A stretch of 64,000 bases of DNA from Tridacna crocea (GCA_943736015.1 OX031072.1:8831501-8895500), one strand, 5' to 3'. Shown: positions 42,780 to 53,810, numbered from the stretch's first letter. Translations and numbers: made by a program. Notes: a model not told the origin generated them from the sequence alone.

Positions 42780-44850
42780 TGTATGATTCCAGCTCACCTG
42801 GAATACAAATTGCTCATGGTGAACGCTTCTGATCATTTATAGAGTATCCTTTTAGGCATATACCCCCACCCCCTAAAAGCTACATTCTCTTGATAATATC
42901 TGAAATGAATGCCAAAATCGGTCTTGTTGAGTCAGTTAACCAGGTCCAATCTTAGAAAAATCTTGTGTATTTTGTAGAGACCACAATTTCAGTTCAGTAC
43001 TCGTATTACTTGGTCAGAATATTTTTTTTTATAGTGTTATAATTTCGTAATATCATTTAAATTTGAGCTCACCCTAGTACAAAGTTCTCATGGTGAGTTT
43101 TTGTTAAAATGCTTTGTGTGTAGTGTGTCGTCACCATATACCCAATGTACCCAGTACAGGCTACATTTTCAGTCAAATACCTATGAAGCTTGTTCAGATT
43201 TTTTTTTATTATGTTTTGGATTGTGTGAAATTTGGTCATGTCAGGCCAAGAATAAGTTCACCATGCGAAATCTTAGAAAAAAAAAAACCCTTGTGTGTGC
43301 TGAAGAGGCCATTTTTTCAGTCTTACACTCTTACAGATTGGTCAAACTATATGTGTTAATATGAGACTAGCTTTAAAAATGAGTCATTTAGGGAAAAAAA
43401 AAAAACACTTGTTCACCCGCTCTGGTATCATAAAAAACCTTGTGCACACTCTAAAGGCTACATTCCAATATTCAAGAAAGTTTTTCAGAATTATGTCTTG
43501 ACAATACGGTATCTTGCATGTTTTGAAACCTTTGGGGTCGTGCTGTGTCCGTCGTGCGTCGTCAACTTTTACCTTGTGTACGCTCTAGAGGCGACATTTT
43601 CAGCCTGATGCTCGTAAAACCAGGTCAGAATGTTTGTCTTGGTGAGACCTTGGACGAGTTCGGGTCAAATACTAGGTCACTAGGTCAAATCTTAGAAAAA
43701 CCTTGTGTACGCTCTAGAGGCCACATTTCCAGTCAGACACTAGTAAAACCTAGTCAGAATGTATGTCTTGATAATATCTTTCACGAGTTCAATAATTATG
43801 CATCATGTGGGGGTCAAAAACTAGGTCATTACGTCAAATCTTTGAAAATTCTTGTGTACGCTCTAGAAGCGACATTTTCAGTCCAAAACTCCTGAAAAAT
43901 GGTCAGAATGTTTATCTTCATATTCTGGACGAGAAGCAAAATGGTTCATGTCGGGTCAAACACTGTCACTAGGTTAAATCTTGGAAAAAACTTAAGTTCG
44001 CTCTAGAGGCCACATTCTCAGCCTGATACTCGTGAAACTTAGTCAGAATGTTTGTCTCGATGATACATGTATCTTGGCATCTTCGGAAGCCAAGGCTAAT
44101 GATTCACTACGTTACTCTACCCTTGGCAGATCAAGCTTGATTTTTACATACACCAGATACGCTTTTTCTTTAGATGCAGCCAGCTCTAGCTGCAATTAAT
44201 GAAATTGCTCATAGCATTTCATCGTTGATAAAAATAGAATAAGGTAGCGACCTTTCAAATAGAAGGTAAACATGGAAACCCACGTGGATGTCTGCTTATC
44301 GCTTCATGTTAAATAATTGTATTCGTAAGCTGTTTGTAAAATGATATTTCATTGGCTTTCAGAAATATGATGTAAAGGGGGGTAATAACCAGCATCCAAT
44401 AGAGGGCCCATCGCAGGAATCTCGAAATCGGACTCAATCAGCCAAGGTAAGATCCACGTAGTGATTGTAACCTTGGCTTGCGAAGATGGTATCTTGGACG
44501 AGATCGATAATCGGTCATGTCAGGTCAAAATTAGGTCACTAGGTCAAATCTTAGAAAAACCGCGTGTACGCTATGGAAGCCACATTTTCTGTCCAAAACT
44601 GTTGCAAGTTGGTCAGAATGTTTGTCTTGATGATTTCTTGGACCAGTTTGCGAGTTGGTCATTTCGGGTGAAATACAAGGTCATTGAGTCAAATCTTCTT
44701 TAAAAACCTTTTTCAGTCAAATACTGATGAAAATCTTGGTAGAATCATAGAATGTTTGTCATAATACCTCAAAAGAGAGTGAAAATTGGTCATCTTCAGT
44801 TAAAAGACTCCGAAGAGCAACTTCAAGGCCACTATGGCCCTTTGTTTTTT
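42780..44850. repeat. Bivalve-type long repeat (AGGTCACTAGGTCAAAT units)
   Basis: Bounded by AGCTCACC...CTCATGGTGA motifs at 42780 and 43067 and by GCCACTATGGCCCTTTG at 44830. Units contain GTACGCTCTAGAGGC, GTCAGAATGTTTGTCTTG and TAGGTCACTAGGTCAAATC about every 130-160 bp. This repeat class is familiar from bivalves; no reverse transcriptase or transposase frame remains. Confidence 0.65.
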
Positions 44851-45076
44851 TTTTCTTCTTCTTTTAATTCCAATGTCAGCATTAATGATAATTAACTTAT
44901 ATTATTCTGTAACTTGTTATAACATAAGTGATACAATAAAAACTGTTTTTTGTCGTAACATAGTGATATAATTAAATAAAACGTCTTTGATGAAAGGTTT
45001 TTACGTTTTACAGAGCACCAGGCCAAAGGCTAGTAGAAGCTTTACACTTATACCTCTCCAGCCATCTGTCAATTCT

Positions 45077-45304
45077 TTAACCCTTTACGAAAAAATCCCG
45101 AGTTTTAACGACAGTGCAGAAGAAAGCCTTTTGAAAACATTGTGGGAAAAGGAGAGACTTCTGGAAACCAGCTTATACTCCTTTTCCCACAATAATTTCT
45201 ACCCTTTCTGGTCCCCCTTTTTTTTACATTTGAGTATTAAAATTGTCTGCAACCGCTTCCAATTTGGATCAGTCTAACATCTTATCGTTTGGTAAAGAGG
45301 TAAT
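45077..45304 (-). mobile_element. MITE family A, diverged core
   Basis: Core GAGAGACTTCTGGAAACCAGC; right end decayed (AAAGAGGTAAT). Confidence 0.7.
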
Positions 45305-45334
45305 CCTTAAGTTTCTACATAAACGAAACGGAAA

Positions 45335-45415
45335 AAATTCGGAAAGTGAAGATATAAGATCAGGCTGCACGTTTTGTGCAGTCTGATCTTGATGTTCAAT
45401 GTCTGCAAAAGGGCA
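45335..45415. repeat. GATCAGACTGCAC-type palindrome
   Basis: GATCAGGCTGCACG, TTTT, GTGCAGTCTGATC. Confidence 0.6.
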
Positions 45416-45443
45416 TAGAGATGCTCTCAGGCAGCTCACGAGT

Positions 45444-45682
45444 GAACTCTTTACCACACGAAAAATTTTAGACCGGTTCAAATTGAAAGCATTTGCAAAC
45501 GACAAAATAAAGGTGTCTGAAAAATTGAAATTCCATTTTTTATTTGTTCTGGGAAGGGTAGAAAACAATGTGGGAAAAGGAGAAAATGCTGGTAACCAGC
45601 ATTTTCTCCTTTTCCCACTGTGTTTTCAAAAGGCTTCTTTCCCAGGGGCGTCAAAAGTAGGGACTGTGAGGTAATGGGTTAA
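45444..45682 (+). mobile_element. MITE family A with 10-bp insertion
   Basis: Extra CCATTTTTTA inside TTGAAATT..TTTGTTCTGGG; GGTAATGGGTTAA at right. Confidence 0.78.
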
Positions 45683-45989
45683 GGAATAATATATCTGATC
45701 ATGACGGTATTTGTTTTGCAGTCGAACATTTCTGAAATCATTCTAGAACAAGAGCTTCGCAGAGCGGCGCTTGTACGCTCGAATGGGTTTCTCAGTCGAT
45801 GAAATGGGTTAAAATCGAGAATACCTGGAGAGATTAAAATTCTAGGAGTCACACGCACAACTACACATAGGGATTCATTGTGGTAGGTTTGAACTTAATC
45901 CAATGGAAACTGCGCACACAAGAAATTGTTTAATGTACGGACGACTGGGGCCATAACATTATACGAACCTTGGGACTTATAGAGACGAC

Positions 45990-46155
45990 AAATCTCTCAA
46001 AATAAGAAGTTTCTCCTATCTCCTTGCCCAGTAGGGTAGAAAATATTGTGGAAAAAGAAGAAAATGCTGATTACTAGCATTATCTCCTTTTTCCACATTG
46101 TTTTTAAAGGGGTTCTATCTCGGGTAAAAACAGGGATTGTGTGGTAATGGGTTAA
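45990..46155 (+). mobile_element. MITE family A right two-thirds
   Basis: GTAGGGTAGAAAATATTGTG onward; core GCTGATTACTAGC; ends GGTAATGGGTTAA. Confidence 0.65.
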
Positions 46156-46367
46156 AGGATTCATGATAGCCACTAAGACGGGATATACTATTTCTCATCG
46201 CGTATGATTGTCTAGATGACAGTTATGTGGGAAAGCAGCCAGGAACTCGGGAAGAATATTGTGTGCAGTACTGCGAAGTACTGAGGGGAAAAAACTCTAG
46301 GAAAGCTTGAAAGGTGCATTGCATAACCCCCTCCCTCCGTATGACTGTATAATGCCGAAAAATGGCG

Positions 46368-46585
46368 TTAACTCATTACCAAACGACAATATTGTAGGCT
46401 TATCCAAATCGAAAGCATTGGCAGACGATAAAAAAAAAGTGACTGAAATTTTAAAACTTGTTTTGTGTTGGGTAGAAAACATGGTGGGAAAAGGAGAAAA
46501 TGCTGGTTACCAGCATTTTCTCCTTTTCCCACCATGTTTTCTCCAGGCTTCTTTCTTGTGGTCGTCACGAGAGTTAATGGTTTAA
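46368..46585 (+). mobile_element. MITE family A with symmetric arm change
   Basis: Arms AACATGGTGGG and CCCACCATGTT: both depart from AACATTGTGGG/CCCACAATGTT at the paired position. Confidence 0.82.
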
Positions 46586-46744
46586 ACACCATACAAACCT
46601 AATAATGGGACGTTCTCTGTGAAAAAAGGGCCTAATGCATCGCAAACATTTCCGCAGGATGACCTTGGAGAAAACTCTTTTGCGTTTGACAAACCCTGCC
46701 CAGTAAGTATATGATGATTACGTGCGCCGACGGATATAGTGTTC

Positions 46745-46754
46745 GGGACTTTCC
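46745..46754 (+). promoter_or_regulatory. kappaB-like decamer
   Basis: GGGACTTTCC, a classical kappaB sequence, about 6.7 kb beyond the IkappaB-like start codon on the gene's downstream side. No gene begins nearby, so it may be chance or a distal element. Confidence 0.2.
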
Positions 46755-46803
46755 GTTCACAAGACCAACGCCCTTTGACTGTAGGTCTCGGACAGCACGT
46801 CAG

Positions 46804-46806
<3 letters not shown>

Positions 46807-46840
<34 letters not shown>
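46807..46840. repeat. (GA)n simple repeat
   Basis: About 15 uninterrupted GA dinucleotides. Confidence 0.9.
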
Positions 46841-47235
46841 GATTACGAACATTTTTTCTATATTGTTTTGATTTTCAAAACGTCAGAGTCGGGGCGAAAG
46901 AAAAAGTGACGCCTTGCATAATCCTTCGCGCACAAATGTTCTTGTTCTCTTGGTTATACATATTGTATATAAAAAAAAAGAACGTGCAACCAGTTGAATT
47001 CACAAAATCTTTCTTTTATGAAAGATCGACGTCGTATTGAGTAAATTACAACATGGAGCAAAAAGTTTTAAGAGTTTGCCCAGTGCAATGTAGACCTACA
47101 GCCTAATCAGACTGAATTATCTGAAATGCCTTATCTTGATCTACACCGTCAGAATAAACACTATGTACTTTAGCTTGACACTCGAAGAGTAAACCCATAG
47201 TTACAATCTCGTGTTTTAACGACCGTAACAAATTA

Positions 47236-47433
47236 GGGCCCCTATTCACCAACCATTCTTTCAGAACGTTCTTTGTCTTATTCTCCAGGATTTTCTATAT
47301 TTGTAAGTAACGCAACTTCTGATTGGCTAAACCATTCGGTTTAGCCAATCAGAAGTTGTGTTACTTACAAATTTAGAAGACTTTGGAGAACATGGCTAAG
47401 AATATTCTCAAGAATGGTTGGTGAATAGGGGCC
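47236..47433. mobile_element. CCAAT-type palindromic MITE (TA target)
   Basis: 198-bp element with GGGCCCCTATTCACCAACC and its complement at the ends, flanked by TA on both sides; centre TCTGATTGGCTAAACC / GGTTTAGCCAATCAGA. TA duplication suggests a Tc1/mariner or related source. It interrupts a decayed family A MITE (47175..47600). Other copies: 48000..48190, 49638..49812, 50890..51095. Confidence 0.75.
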
Positions 47434-47857
47434 TACGCTTTTGAAAAAATTTCGGGGAAAGGAGAACAAGCATTTTTCTCCTGTTCCATCAAAGTTTTCT
47501 TCCCTTTCTGAGACAAATCGAATTAGTTGAGCCACATTTTATTTGTTGCCTTCAAGTGCTTTGAATTTTGACAAGTCACAATTTTATAATGGTAAAAAGT
47601 AAAAATTAACCAGCTGGTAGAAAGTAAAATCTTTGGAATAGAAAGTAAAAGATAACTATATTAATCTTCAATAAACAGGCTTTGCAACAATCCTTTTTAC
47701 GAAATATGTGACGCATGACGCACAAAGGGACCATCGCAGGGAATTCTGTACATCGAATAGTTGAAAAAAGATCAACGATAGTGCATGTCCGTTTAAGTTG
47801 ATGATTCAAAAATAATTGTATAACAAGGTAACTGACAACTTTTCATACAGTAAATGT

Positions 47858-47935
47858 CATTAAAGCGAAAAGTATCAACCCTGGTCAGCCGGCACAATTC
47901 GCGCAGTCTGACCAGAGTTGACACTTGTCGCAGTT
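47858..47935. repeat. Palindrome of the GTCAGNCTG type
   Basis: GTATCAACCCTGGTCAG pairs imperfectly with CTGACCAGAGTTGACAC around AATTCGCGC; a similar one at 51187..51250 pairs AAAGTATCGACTTAGGTCAG with GCTGATCTAAGTCGATACTT. Confidence 0.55.
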
Positions 47936-47999
47936 CCCAGAAGGTCCCTTTTTTGCGAGATGGGTCACGATATATCTCTATTACGAAAAGATGACCAGG

Positions 48000-48190
48000 G
48001 CCTATTTCACCGACCACTCTTAAGAATGTTCTTTGTCTTATTCATCAGAGTTTTCTACATATGACAGTAACACAACTTCTGATTGGCTAAACCATTTGGA
48101 TTAGCCAATCAGAAGTTATGTTTCTTTCAATTTTCTAAAAATATTGGAGAAAAAGACAGATAATACTCCCTAATGGTCAGGGAATACAAA
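48000..48190. mobile_element. CCAAT-type palindromic MITE
   Basis: GGGCCTATTTCACCGACC left end; centre TCTGATTGGCTAAACCATTT; right end decayed. Confidence 0.65.
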
Positions 48191-49009
48191 CCCATGTGTA
48201 AATAAACGGGCTTTGTTGTTCATGACGTCATTTTTGGGAAACAAATAAATCTTTATTACAAGAAGATGGTAGTAATATTTATAAATAAACGTTTTTTTCC
48301 TAAAATCTTTTTGACAAACAGATAAATAAATTATTGTTATTAAGTTACTACATAATTACGTAGCGTTATTTCTGACAAATCTATAACTCCTATCATAAGA
48401 GGAACAGCAGAGGTCCGGGGAAGGAGCGATGGTTTTCTCGATGAGACGATTGTAACGAGTAGCCACAACATAGGGGTTGGTAGAGAATAGTTTATATTGT
48501 CAGTTTTGAAATCAAAATCACTCCCTCTATTTGGAACTCTAGGCCTAAACACCATATTGTCATCAACGGGCTTTGATGAAATTAATTGTTGATAAATTGT
48601 TACTACGAGAGGCTTCTGAATGTACTAAAGTGACTTCAAAGCTACCGTATACAAGATGCACCTACTGGTTTTTTCAAAACAGAAATGTTTTCAAACCGAA
48701 ACAGAAAATAGAACACGAGGACCAAACGTCTGATTTTGACCCAAAGCTGCTATGCGTGACTCACAACTCTTAGCGGACATAGATCAAAGATCAGAGTGAT
48801 ATTGCTCAAGACCGTCCGTTACGGATATATTCTGTATACGGTAGCTTTGATTATTTGCATCACACGGCAAAACATTCATAACGAGCAGTTGTTTTTTCAG
48901 CAATGTTTCCGCCTGCGCCTTTCTGCACTTACAACTTCAGTATTTGTACACAATGAAAGAGTCTGTAGACATCAATATAAAACATTTGACTCAAAATTGT
49001 CAACTGTTG

Positions 49010-49120
49010 GAGTATAAATGGTTGAAAACATTGGAGAAAAAGGAGAAAATATTGTTCACCAGCATTTTCTCCTTTTTCCCACAATGTTTCCAAACGTTCT
49101 CTACTTGGAGGTTGTTAACA
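49010..49120 (+). mobile_element. MITE family A core fragment
   Basis: GAAAACATTGGAG... GCATTTTCTCCTTTTTCCC. Confidence 0.5.
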
Positions 49121-49215
49121 CCTATTCTGCAAAATAACCAAAATGAAATTTTCATTTCGAAAGCAGAAACCCAAATATGCTATTATACATTATGTTTTAG
49201 GGAATATTATCTCGT

Positions 49216-49323
49216 TATCGGACAGTGTAGATCTAAGATCAGACTGCACGTTCTGTGCAGTCTGATCTTGATCTACACTGTCCGCAAAAGGTCAGCTAGT
49301 CTCGCTTAACAGCTTAAGGGTTA
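49216..49323. repeat. GATCAGACTGCAC palindrome, best copy
   Basis: GACAGTGTAGATCTAAGATC, AGACTGCACG, TTCT, GTGCAGTCTGATCTTGATC, TACACTGTC: arms of about 30 bp. Ends TTAAGGGTTAA. Confidence 0.7.
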
Positions 49324-49574
49324 AAATTCGGGACTTGGGTCAAAGACTTAATCCTCAATTTAATATGTGATTTAGCCCTACTTTACAAAGGCACTCCCAT
49401 AAACAAGCTCGTTGGCATGCTGTAAAGTCGTTACCGGATGTGATACATCAGCAAACATCCGCCATCATTTACTTTGGAAGAAAAAACATAATCCTCAACC
49501 TACTAGATAGATGAAATGAAACCTACAGAACCCAAATTCAGCTATTTCACAGGTTTTGAAGTATTTTTTATGGA

Positions 49575-49870
49575 AAAAATATCTCCTCGATGGACAGTGT
49601 ATGTTCAAGACCAGACTGCTTGTTCTGTGCAATCTGAACCCGTATTCACAGACCATTATTGATAATATTCTTAGTCTTATTCTCTAGGATTTTCTACATT
49701 TGTAAGTAATACAAATTCTGATTGGCTAAACCGAATGGTTCAGCCAATCAAACGTCGTGTTACTTACATATATAGAAAATTCTGAAGGATAAGACAAAGA
49801 ACGTTCTTTATATCTTGATCTACATTGTCCGTAAAAGGCTCTTGAGTCGCGCTTAGCAGTCTATGGGGTT
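49575..49870. mobile_element. CCAAT-type MITE inside a GATCAGACTGCAC palindrome
   Basis: The palindrome breaks after TGTGCAATCTGA (49640) and resumes TCTTGATCTACATTGTCC (49813); between lies a CCAAT-type copy whose right end is lost. Confidence 0.6.
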
Positions 49871-50067
49871 TGAAATCCTTTACAAAACTGTCCCAAAACA
49901 TGGTGGAAAAAAAATATTGATAACCATTATTATTTTTCCTTTTCGTACAATGTTTTCTAACTAGTCAAAGACAAATATCGTCATCTGAGCTGCAATCAGT
50001 TTGTCATCTGCAAATCTTTTTCAATTCGGTTGGGTCCAAAATTTTGTCTAGTGGTATGGGGTTTAAC
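49868..50067 (-). mobile_element. MITE family A, decayed
   Basis: CCCAAAACATGGTGG, AATATTGATAACCATTATT, then GTCATCTGCAAATC and GGTATGGGGTTTAA. Confidence 0.5.
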
Positions 50068-50383
50068 CTTTAAAAAACTGCCTCGTGTTTCACGGCCTTG
50101 AGAGACGGTTTTCGGCGTAGATAAATGTGCTGCCTTTTGACTTATTTTTTGTTACTGATAACAAATGAATTAATAGAAATTTGTGATTGGTCTAAAAAAA
50201 ACCATTAAAACATGTTTATCTTAGAGACCCCATCCTATTTCCTGGATAAGCTGTCGATCTTTTATTGAAAAGATACTTCTTGTTTATTTTGAAAAAAATG
50301 TTTTGGGAAGAAGGTGCATGTAACCAGCAAGTTGGATTAATCAATAAGAATCAATAAACAAAATACCAGAGGTTTTCGTTTCC

Positions 50384-50830
50384 TTGTTGCTTCAACATCC
50401 CTACGTTGTTGATACTGACTCTATCTGTTCTAATGAGACAATTCAAATAAGTACTCATAAATTTCAATTATTCGAACTTGAACGACAAGACAGACACATT
50501 GAACAATGTGAAATCTTAAAGTATCAGAAAAAAATCAACAAGTGTATATATATAGATTTTTGTAGAAAAATAGAGAAAATGCTGGTACAGGTTGAGAAAT
50601 GTTTTATATTATTGTCACATAGTTTCAAAAGTCGTGTCGTGTTATTGAGACAATTCAAATGTTTACCCATAAGTTTCAATTGTTCGACCTTAACAACCAT
50701 AGAAACACAATTAACAATGTTAAACATTAAAGTATTAGAAATAATTTCAACAAACGTATACATAGATCTTTGAAGAAAAATTGAGAAAAATGCTGCAACA
50801 GGTTGAGAAAATTTTTATCTTTTTGTCACA
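50384..50830 (+). repeat. ~230-bp direct duplication
   Basis: GAGACAATTCAAATAAGTAC...GAACAATGTGAAATCTTAAA and GAGACAATTCAAATGTTTAC...AACAATGTTAAACATTAAA are two diverged copies in tandem, each ending AGAGAAAATGCTG-like. A 129-codon frame spans both and is not supported as a gene. Confidence 0.5.
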
Positions 50831-50889
50831 TTGTTTCAAAAGTCGTGACCTGAAGCCGGGTCCAAAATCATTCGGATTGATGTAAGACT

Positions 50890-51095
50890 AGGGCCCATAT
50901 TTACCATGCAACCATTCTTTAAGAACGTTCTTCGTTTTTTTTTTCTCCAAAATTTTCTACATTTGTAAGTAACACAACTTCTGATTGGCTAAGCCATTCG
51001 GTTTAGCCAACCAGAAGTTGTACGTGTTACTTACACGTACAAATTTAGAAACCCTTGAAGAATAAGACTGAGAATATTTTGAATACGGGCCCTGA
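50890..51095. mobile_element. CCAAT-type palindromic MITE
   Basis: GGGCCCATATTTACC left, GAATACGGGCCC right; centre TCTGATTGGCTAAGCC with its partner. Confidence 0.7.
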
Positions 51096-51302
51096 TGAAA
51101 TATGTGAATCCATACAGTGCTCTACAGTAATCTACATGATTGACCTACACTTTGTGAAAAGGGGTTTTAATACATTACATCTGCAAAAAGTATCGACTTA
51201 GGTCAGTCTGCGCAATTCGTACAGGCTGATCTAAGTCGATACTTTTTGCTTTTGATGAATTTGATGAATGTCCAGTGTCCAGTGGGTGGTTAAACCAGAA
51301 TT

Positions 51303-51533
51303 TTAATCCATTACCACACAATCCCTACTTTTGACGACCCTGAGAGAGAAGCCTTTAGAAAACATTGCAGGAAAACGAGAAAATGGTGGTAAACAGCATT
51401 TTCTCCTTTTCCAACAATATTTTCTACTCTTCACGAAACAAATATAAAATTTTCAGTCACTATTATTTTGTCGTCTGCAAATGCTTTGAATTTTGGACAA
51501 GCCTAAAATATATTGTTCGTTTGGTAATGAGCG
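51303..51533 (-). mobile_element. MITE family A
   Basis: TTAATCCATTACCACACAA; arms partly mismatched (AAACGAGAAAATGG). Confidence 0.75.
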
Positions 51534-51595
51534 GGATTTAGGCCGAATTCATAATTATGTGAGGACTGGCTCGGTTATAAAACAACACGTAAGCA

Positions 51596-51823
51596 TTAAC
51601 TCTTTACCAAACAATCCCTTGTTTTCAGGACCCTGAGGAATAAGCCTTTTTAAAACATTGTGGGAAAAGGAGAAAATGCTGGTAACCAGCATTTATTCCT
51701 TTTCCCACAATGTTTTCTATCCTACTAGAAACAAATTTATAGGCTGAGTTACGTTTATTTTGTCGTCTGCGAGTGCTTTCAATTTGGAACAGTCTAAAAT
51801 TTTGTCGTTTGGGACAGGGTTAA
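51596..51823 (-). mobile_element. MITE family A, intact, 3' of the IkappaB-like gene
   Basis: TTAA at 51596 and 51820. On the minus strand it carries AATAAA near 51759, about 500 bp after the IkappaB-like stop codon. Confidence 0.82.
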
Positions 51824-51869
51824 ACCCTCTTTTGCTGCAGCATGGATCATTTTCAAACTGACTCATATC

Positions 51870-52160
51870 AAAGCTAACCTAATTAATGTCCGGCAGCCTA
51901 CCCAAGTTTCTAATTACCAGATAAAACAAAGAAGTTTGGGAGAATCGTGACTTTAGCTCCCATTTGGATTTGTCAATATGTCACGTGATAAACACTGGCT
52001 CACAACAGAGCTAACTCAACGGGTAACGTTACATTATTATCGTCCGGTAAGCTATCAAAGTTTCCATGTATCAAAAACTACGCAAAACTTTGGGGGAATT
52101 GAACTTTTAGTTCCCGTTTGGGATTGTCATCTGATCATGTGATATCGTGAAACGACACGA
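51870..52160. repeat. Diverged ~150-bp direct duplication
   Basis: CCGGCAGCCTACCCAAGTTTC...AGCTCCCATTTGG...CACGTGATA and CCGGTAAGCTATCAAAGTTTC...AGTTCCCGTTTGG...CATGTGATA. Located just beyond the IkappaB-like stop. Confidence 0.6.
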
Positions 52161-52257
52161 GCACACATACCAAACCAGGAAGAATTTTTAAAACTTCCTA
52201 TGCTTGATAGAAGGGTTCTTTGTCTTTCCATTTGTATACACTCCTATACGGTTGTTT

Positions 52258-53424
52258 TCAAGTGTTTCGATTATCCTTGAAGAGTTCCACAATTTCGTCG
52301 AAATCTCGCAGATACGCGAGAACAACCGGTGTTTCCCCATTAAGAGTTTCCGGTGATGCGTGCACGTTACGGATTCCTAGTAAATATTTTACCAACCCTA
52401 TATCACCACATTCCGCGGCAAAATGAAGCGGTGTCCGACCGCTCTTCTCGTCTGCTAGATTGACATTGGCTCCATGTTCAATCAAACACTTCATCAAGTT
52501 TATATCCCGAAACTTGGCTGCGATATGCACACACCCTTCTCCGTCATAGTTTTTGATATCCAACACATTTCCGGGTCGCGCTGTGCCACTCCTTTTCTTA
52601 AATGACCTCCTGTCTCGAGGGGCCGATAAAAAATCTACAAGATCAGGTCGCCTCTTTTCGCTTGCGATGTGGATCGGTGTTCGGCCAATTTTATCCCTCA
52701 CTGAAACATCAGCGCCATTTTTAACAAGTTCTTGCACAAGTTCTACCTGCTCAGTCAACACAGCTAGATGTAAAGGAGTTTGAAACAATAAATTCCGCAT
52801 ATTTATATCGAGGCCATTCTGAACCATGATCTGTATGAGAACGCTGGCGAGATAGGGACTCTCCAGAATGATGGCTTGATGCAGCAGTGTATCACCGTCC
52901 TCATCCTGCATTTCTAGTTCTTCTAAATCGTTAAACGATTCTACAGGGTAAACTCTGTCCATACCATCTGTTTTCGAGATTGTAAGTGTATCAAAATCTT
53001 CGAGCACAGGAATCAGATTATCATCTCTTGGTTCAGTTGACGCCTGCATGTCTACATGAGATGCTGTTCTTGTAATGATTTTCTCTCCAAGAATATGGCG
53101 ATCCTCTTTTTTCTCCTTAGCAACTGTCATTTGTGTACCGACTACTTCTGTCCTGTCTTCGTCCTGTATTTCTTTCGGTAAAACAAGTTTTGACATTGAA
53201 TCAGCTGCTGCTGCGCTAATATTATCAGTTTCTGGAATTCTCGAATCTATTTGGCATTTTGTCGCTCCATCTGACGAGTGCTCCCCCGCCATAAATTGTC
53301 CTGGTCTTTCCCTACAGTCATCACTTTCGGTCTCACGGGGAAACAAACGAGTATGATAATCTTTCGTAGGCACAAAACTGCCGTCGTCCGTTTCCAGGTC
53401 CGATAGAGATGGCATATTCGACAT
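52258..53424 (-). CDS. IkappaB/Cactus-like ankyrin repeat protein
   Basis: 388-residue cytosolic inhibitor of Rel/NF-kappaB by family. The upstream in-frame codon at 53451 is GTG, so the ATG at 53424 (A at -3, product starts MSNMPSLSDLE) is taken as start; a TAG precedes it in frame. Residues about 1-170 are acidic and Ser/Thr-rich. Residues about 174-385 carry six ankyrin units: DEDGDTLLHQAI, QTPLHLAV, GRTPIHIAS, GEGCVHIAA, GRTPLHFAA and a weak last one (GETPVVLAY). An insert of about 20 residues between units 3 and 4 is placed as in IkappaB proteins. No canonical DSGxxS phosphodegron is visible and no PEST tail follows the last repeat. The whole CDS is uninterrupted. A Bcl-3/IkappaB-zeta-type role is the main alternative. 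Confidence 0.88.
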   Translation of the reverse strand: MSNMPSLSDLETDDGSFVPTKDYHTRLFPRETESDDCRERPGQFMAGEHSSDGATKCQIDSRIPETDNISAAAADSMSKLVLPKEIQDEDRTEVVGTQMTVAKEKKEDRHILGEKIITRTASHVDMQASTEPRDDNLIPVLEDFDTLTISKTDGMDRVYPVESFNDLEELEMQDEDGDTLLHQAIILESPYLASVLIQIMVQNGLDINMRNLLFQTPLHLAVLTEQVELVQELVKNGADVSVRDKIGRTPIHIASEKRRPDLVDFLSAPRDRRSFKKRSGTARPGNVLDIKNYDGEGCVHIAAKFRDINLMKCLIEHGANVNLADEKSGRTPLHFAAECGDIGLVKYLLGIRNVHASPETLNGETPVVLAYLRDFDEIVELFKDNRNT

Positions 53425-53565
53425 TTTTACATATAACGACGATAAATCCACAAGTTTTAACTATTAAAAGTATGCAACTTCATTTGAGCAACCTTTAAAG
53501 TTTCAACATTTTACGCATGTAATATCCCCCAGTCTTTTTTTCGTAGGTATTTTCCATGGTTAACT

Positions 53566-53575
53566 GGAATTCCCC
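53566..53575 (-). promoter_or_regulatory. Consensus NF-kappaB site upstream of the IkappaB-like gene
   Basis: Minus strand reads GGGGAATTCC, a full match to GGGRNNYYCC, centred about 146 bp upstream of the ATG at 53424. IkappaB genes of insects and vertebrates are induced by the factor they inhibit, so the position fits an autoregulatory loop. Function is inferred; one 10-bp match can occur by chance. Confidence 0.5.
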
Positions 53576-53810
53576 ACAATCTATTTTTATCTTCACGAGG
53601 AAGTCATGCACGCACTAACATATCATTTAAAATCGACTTTTTGCAATTTCTACCAATATTTTCCATCAGTTAATGTCGAAAAAAGAGGTTGGGCTTTTAA
53701 TAATGTTCCATTACATAATTTCCGTACATGAATCATGTTTTAAATGTTTCCAACGGTTGACATCATTTTCATTTTCTAATCATAGCATTTGATCAAACGG
53801 GCTACCCTAT

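Noticed and set aside
43545-43895. 116-codon frame in the long bivalve-type repeat
   Set aside because: Its sequence (CVRSRGHISSQTLVKPSQNV) repeats with each repeat unit; a by-product of the repeat.
53425-53451. Nine extra N-terminal residues on the IkappaB-like protein
   Set aside because: The codon at 53451 is GTG; the first ATG in frame is at 53424.
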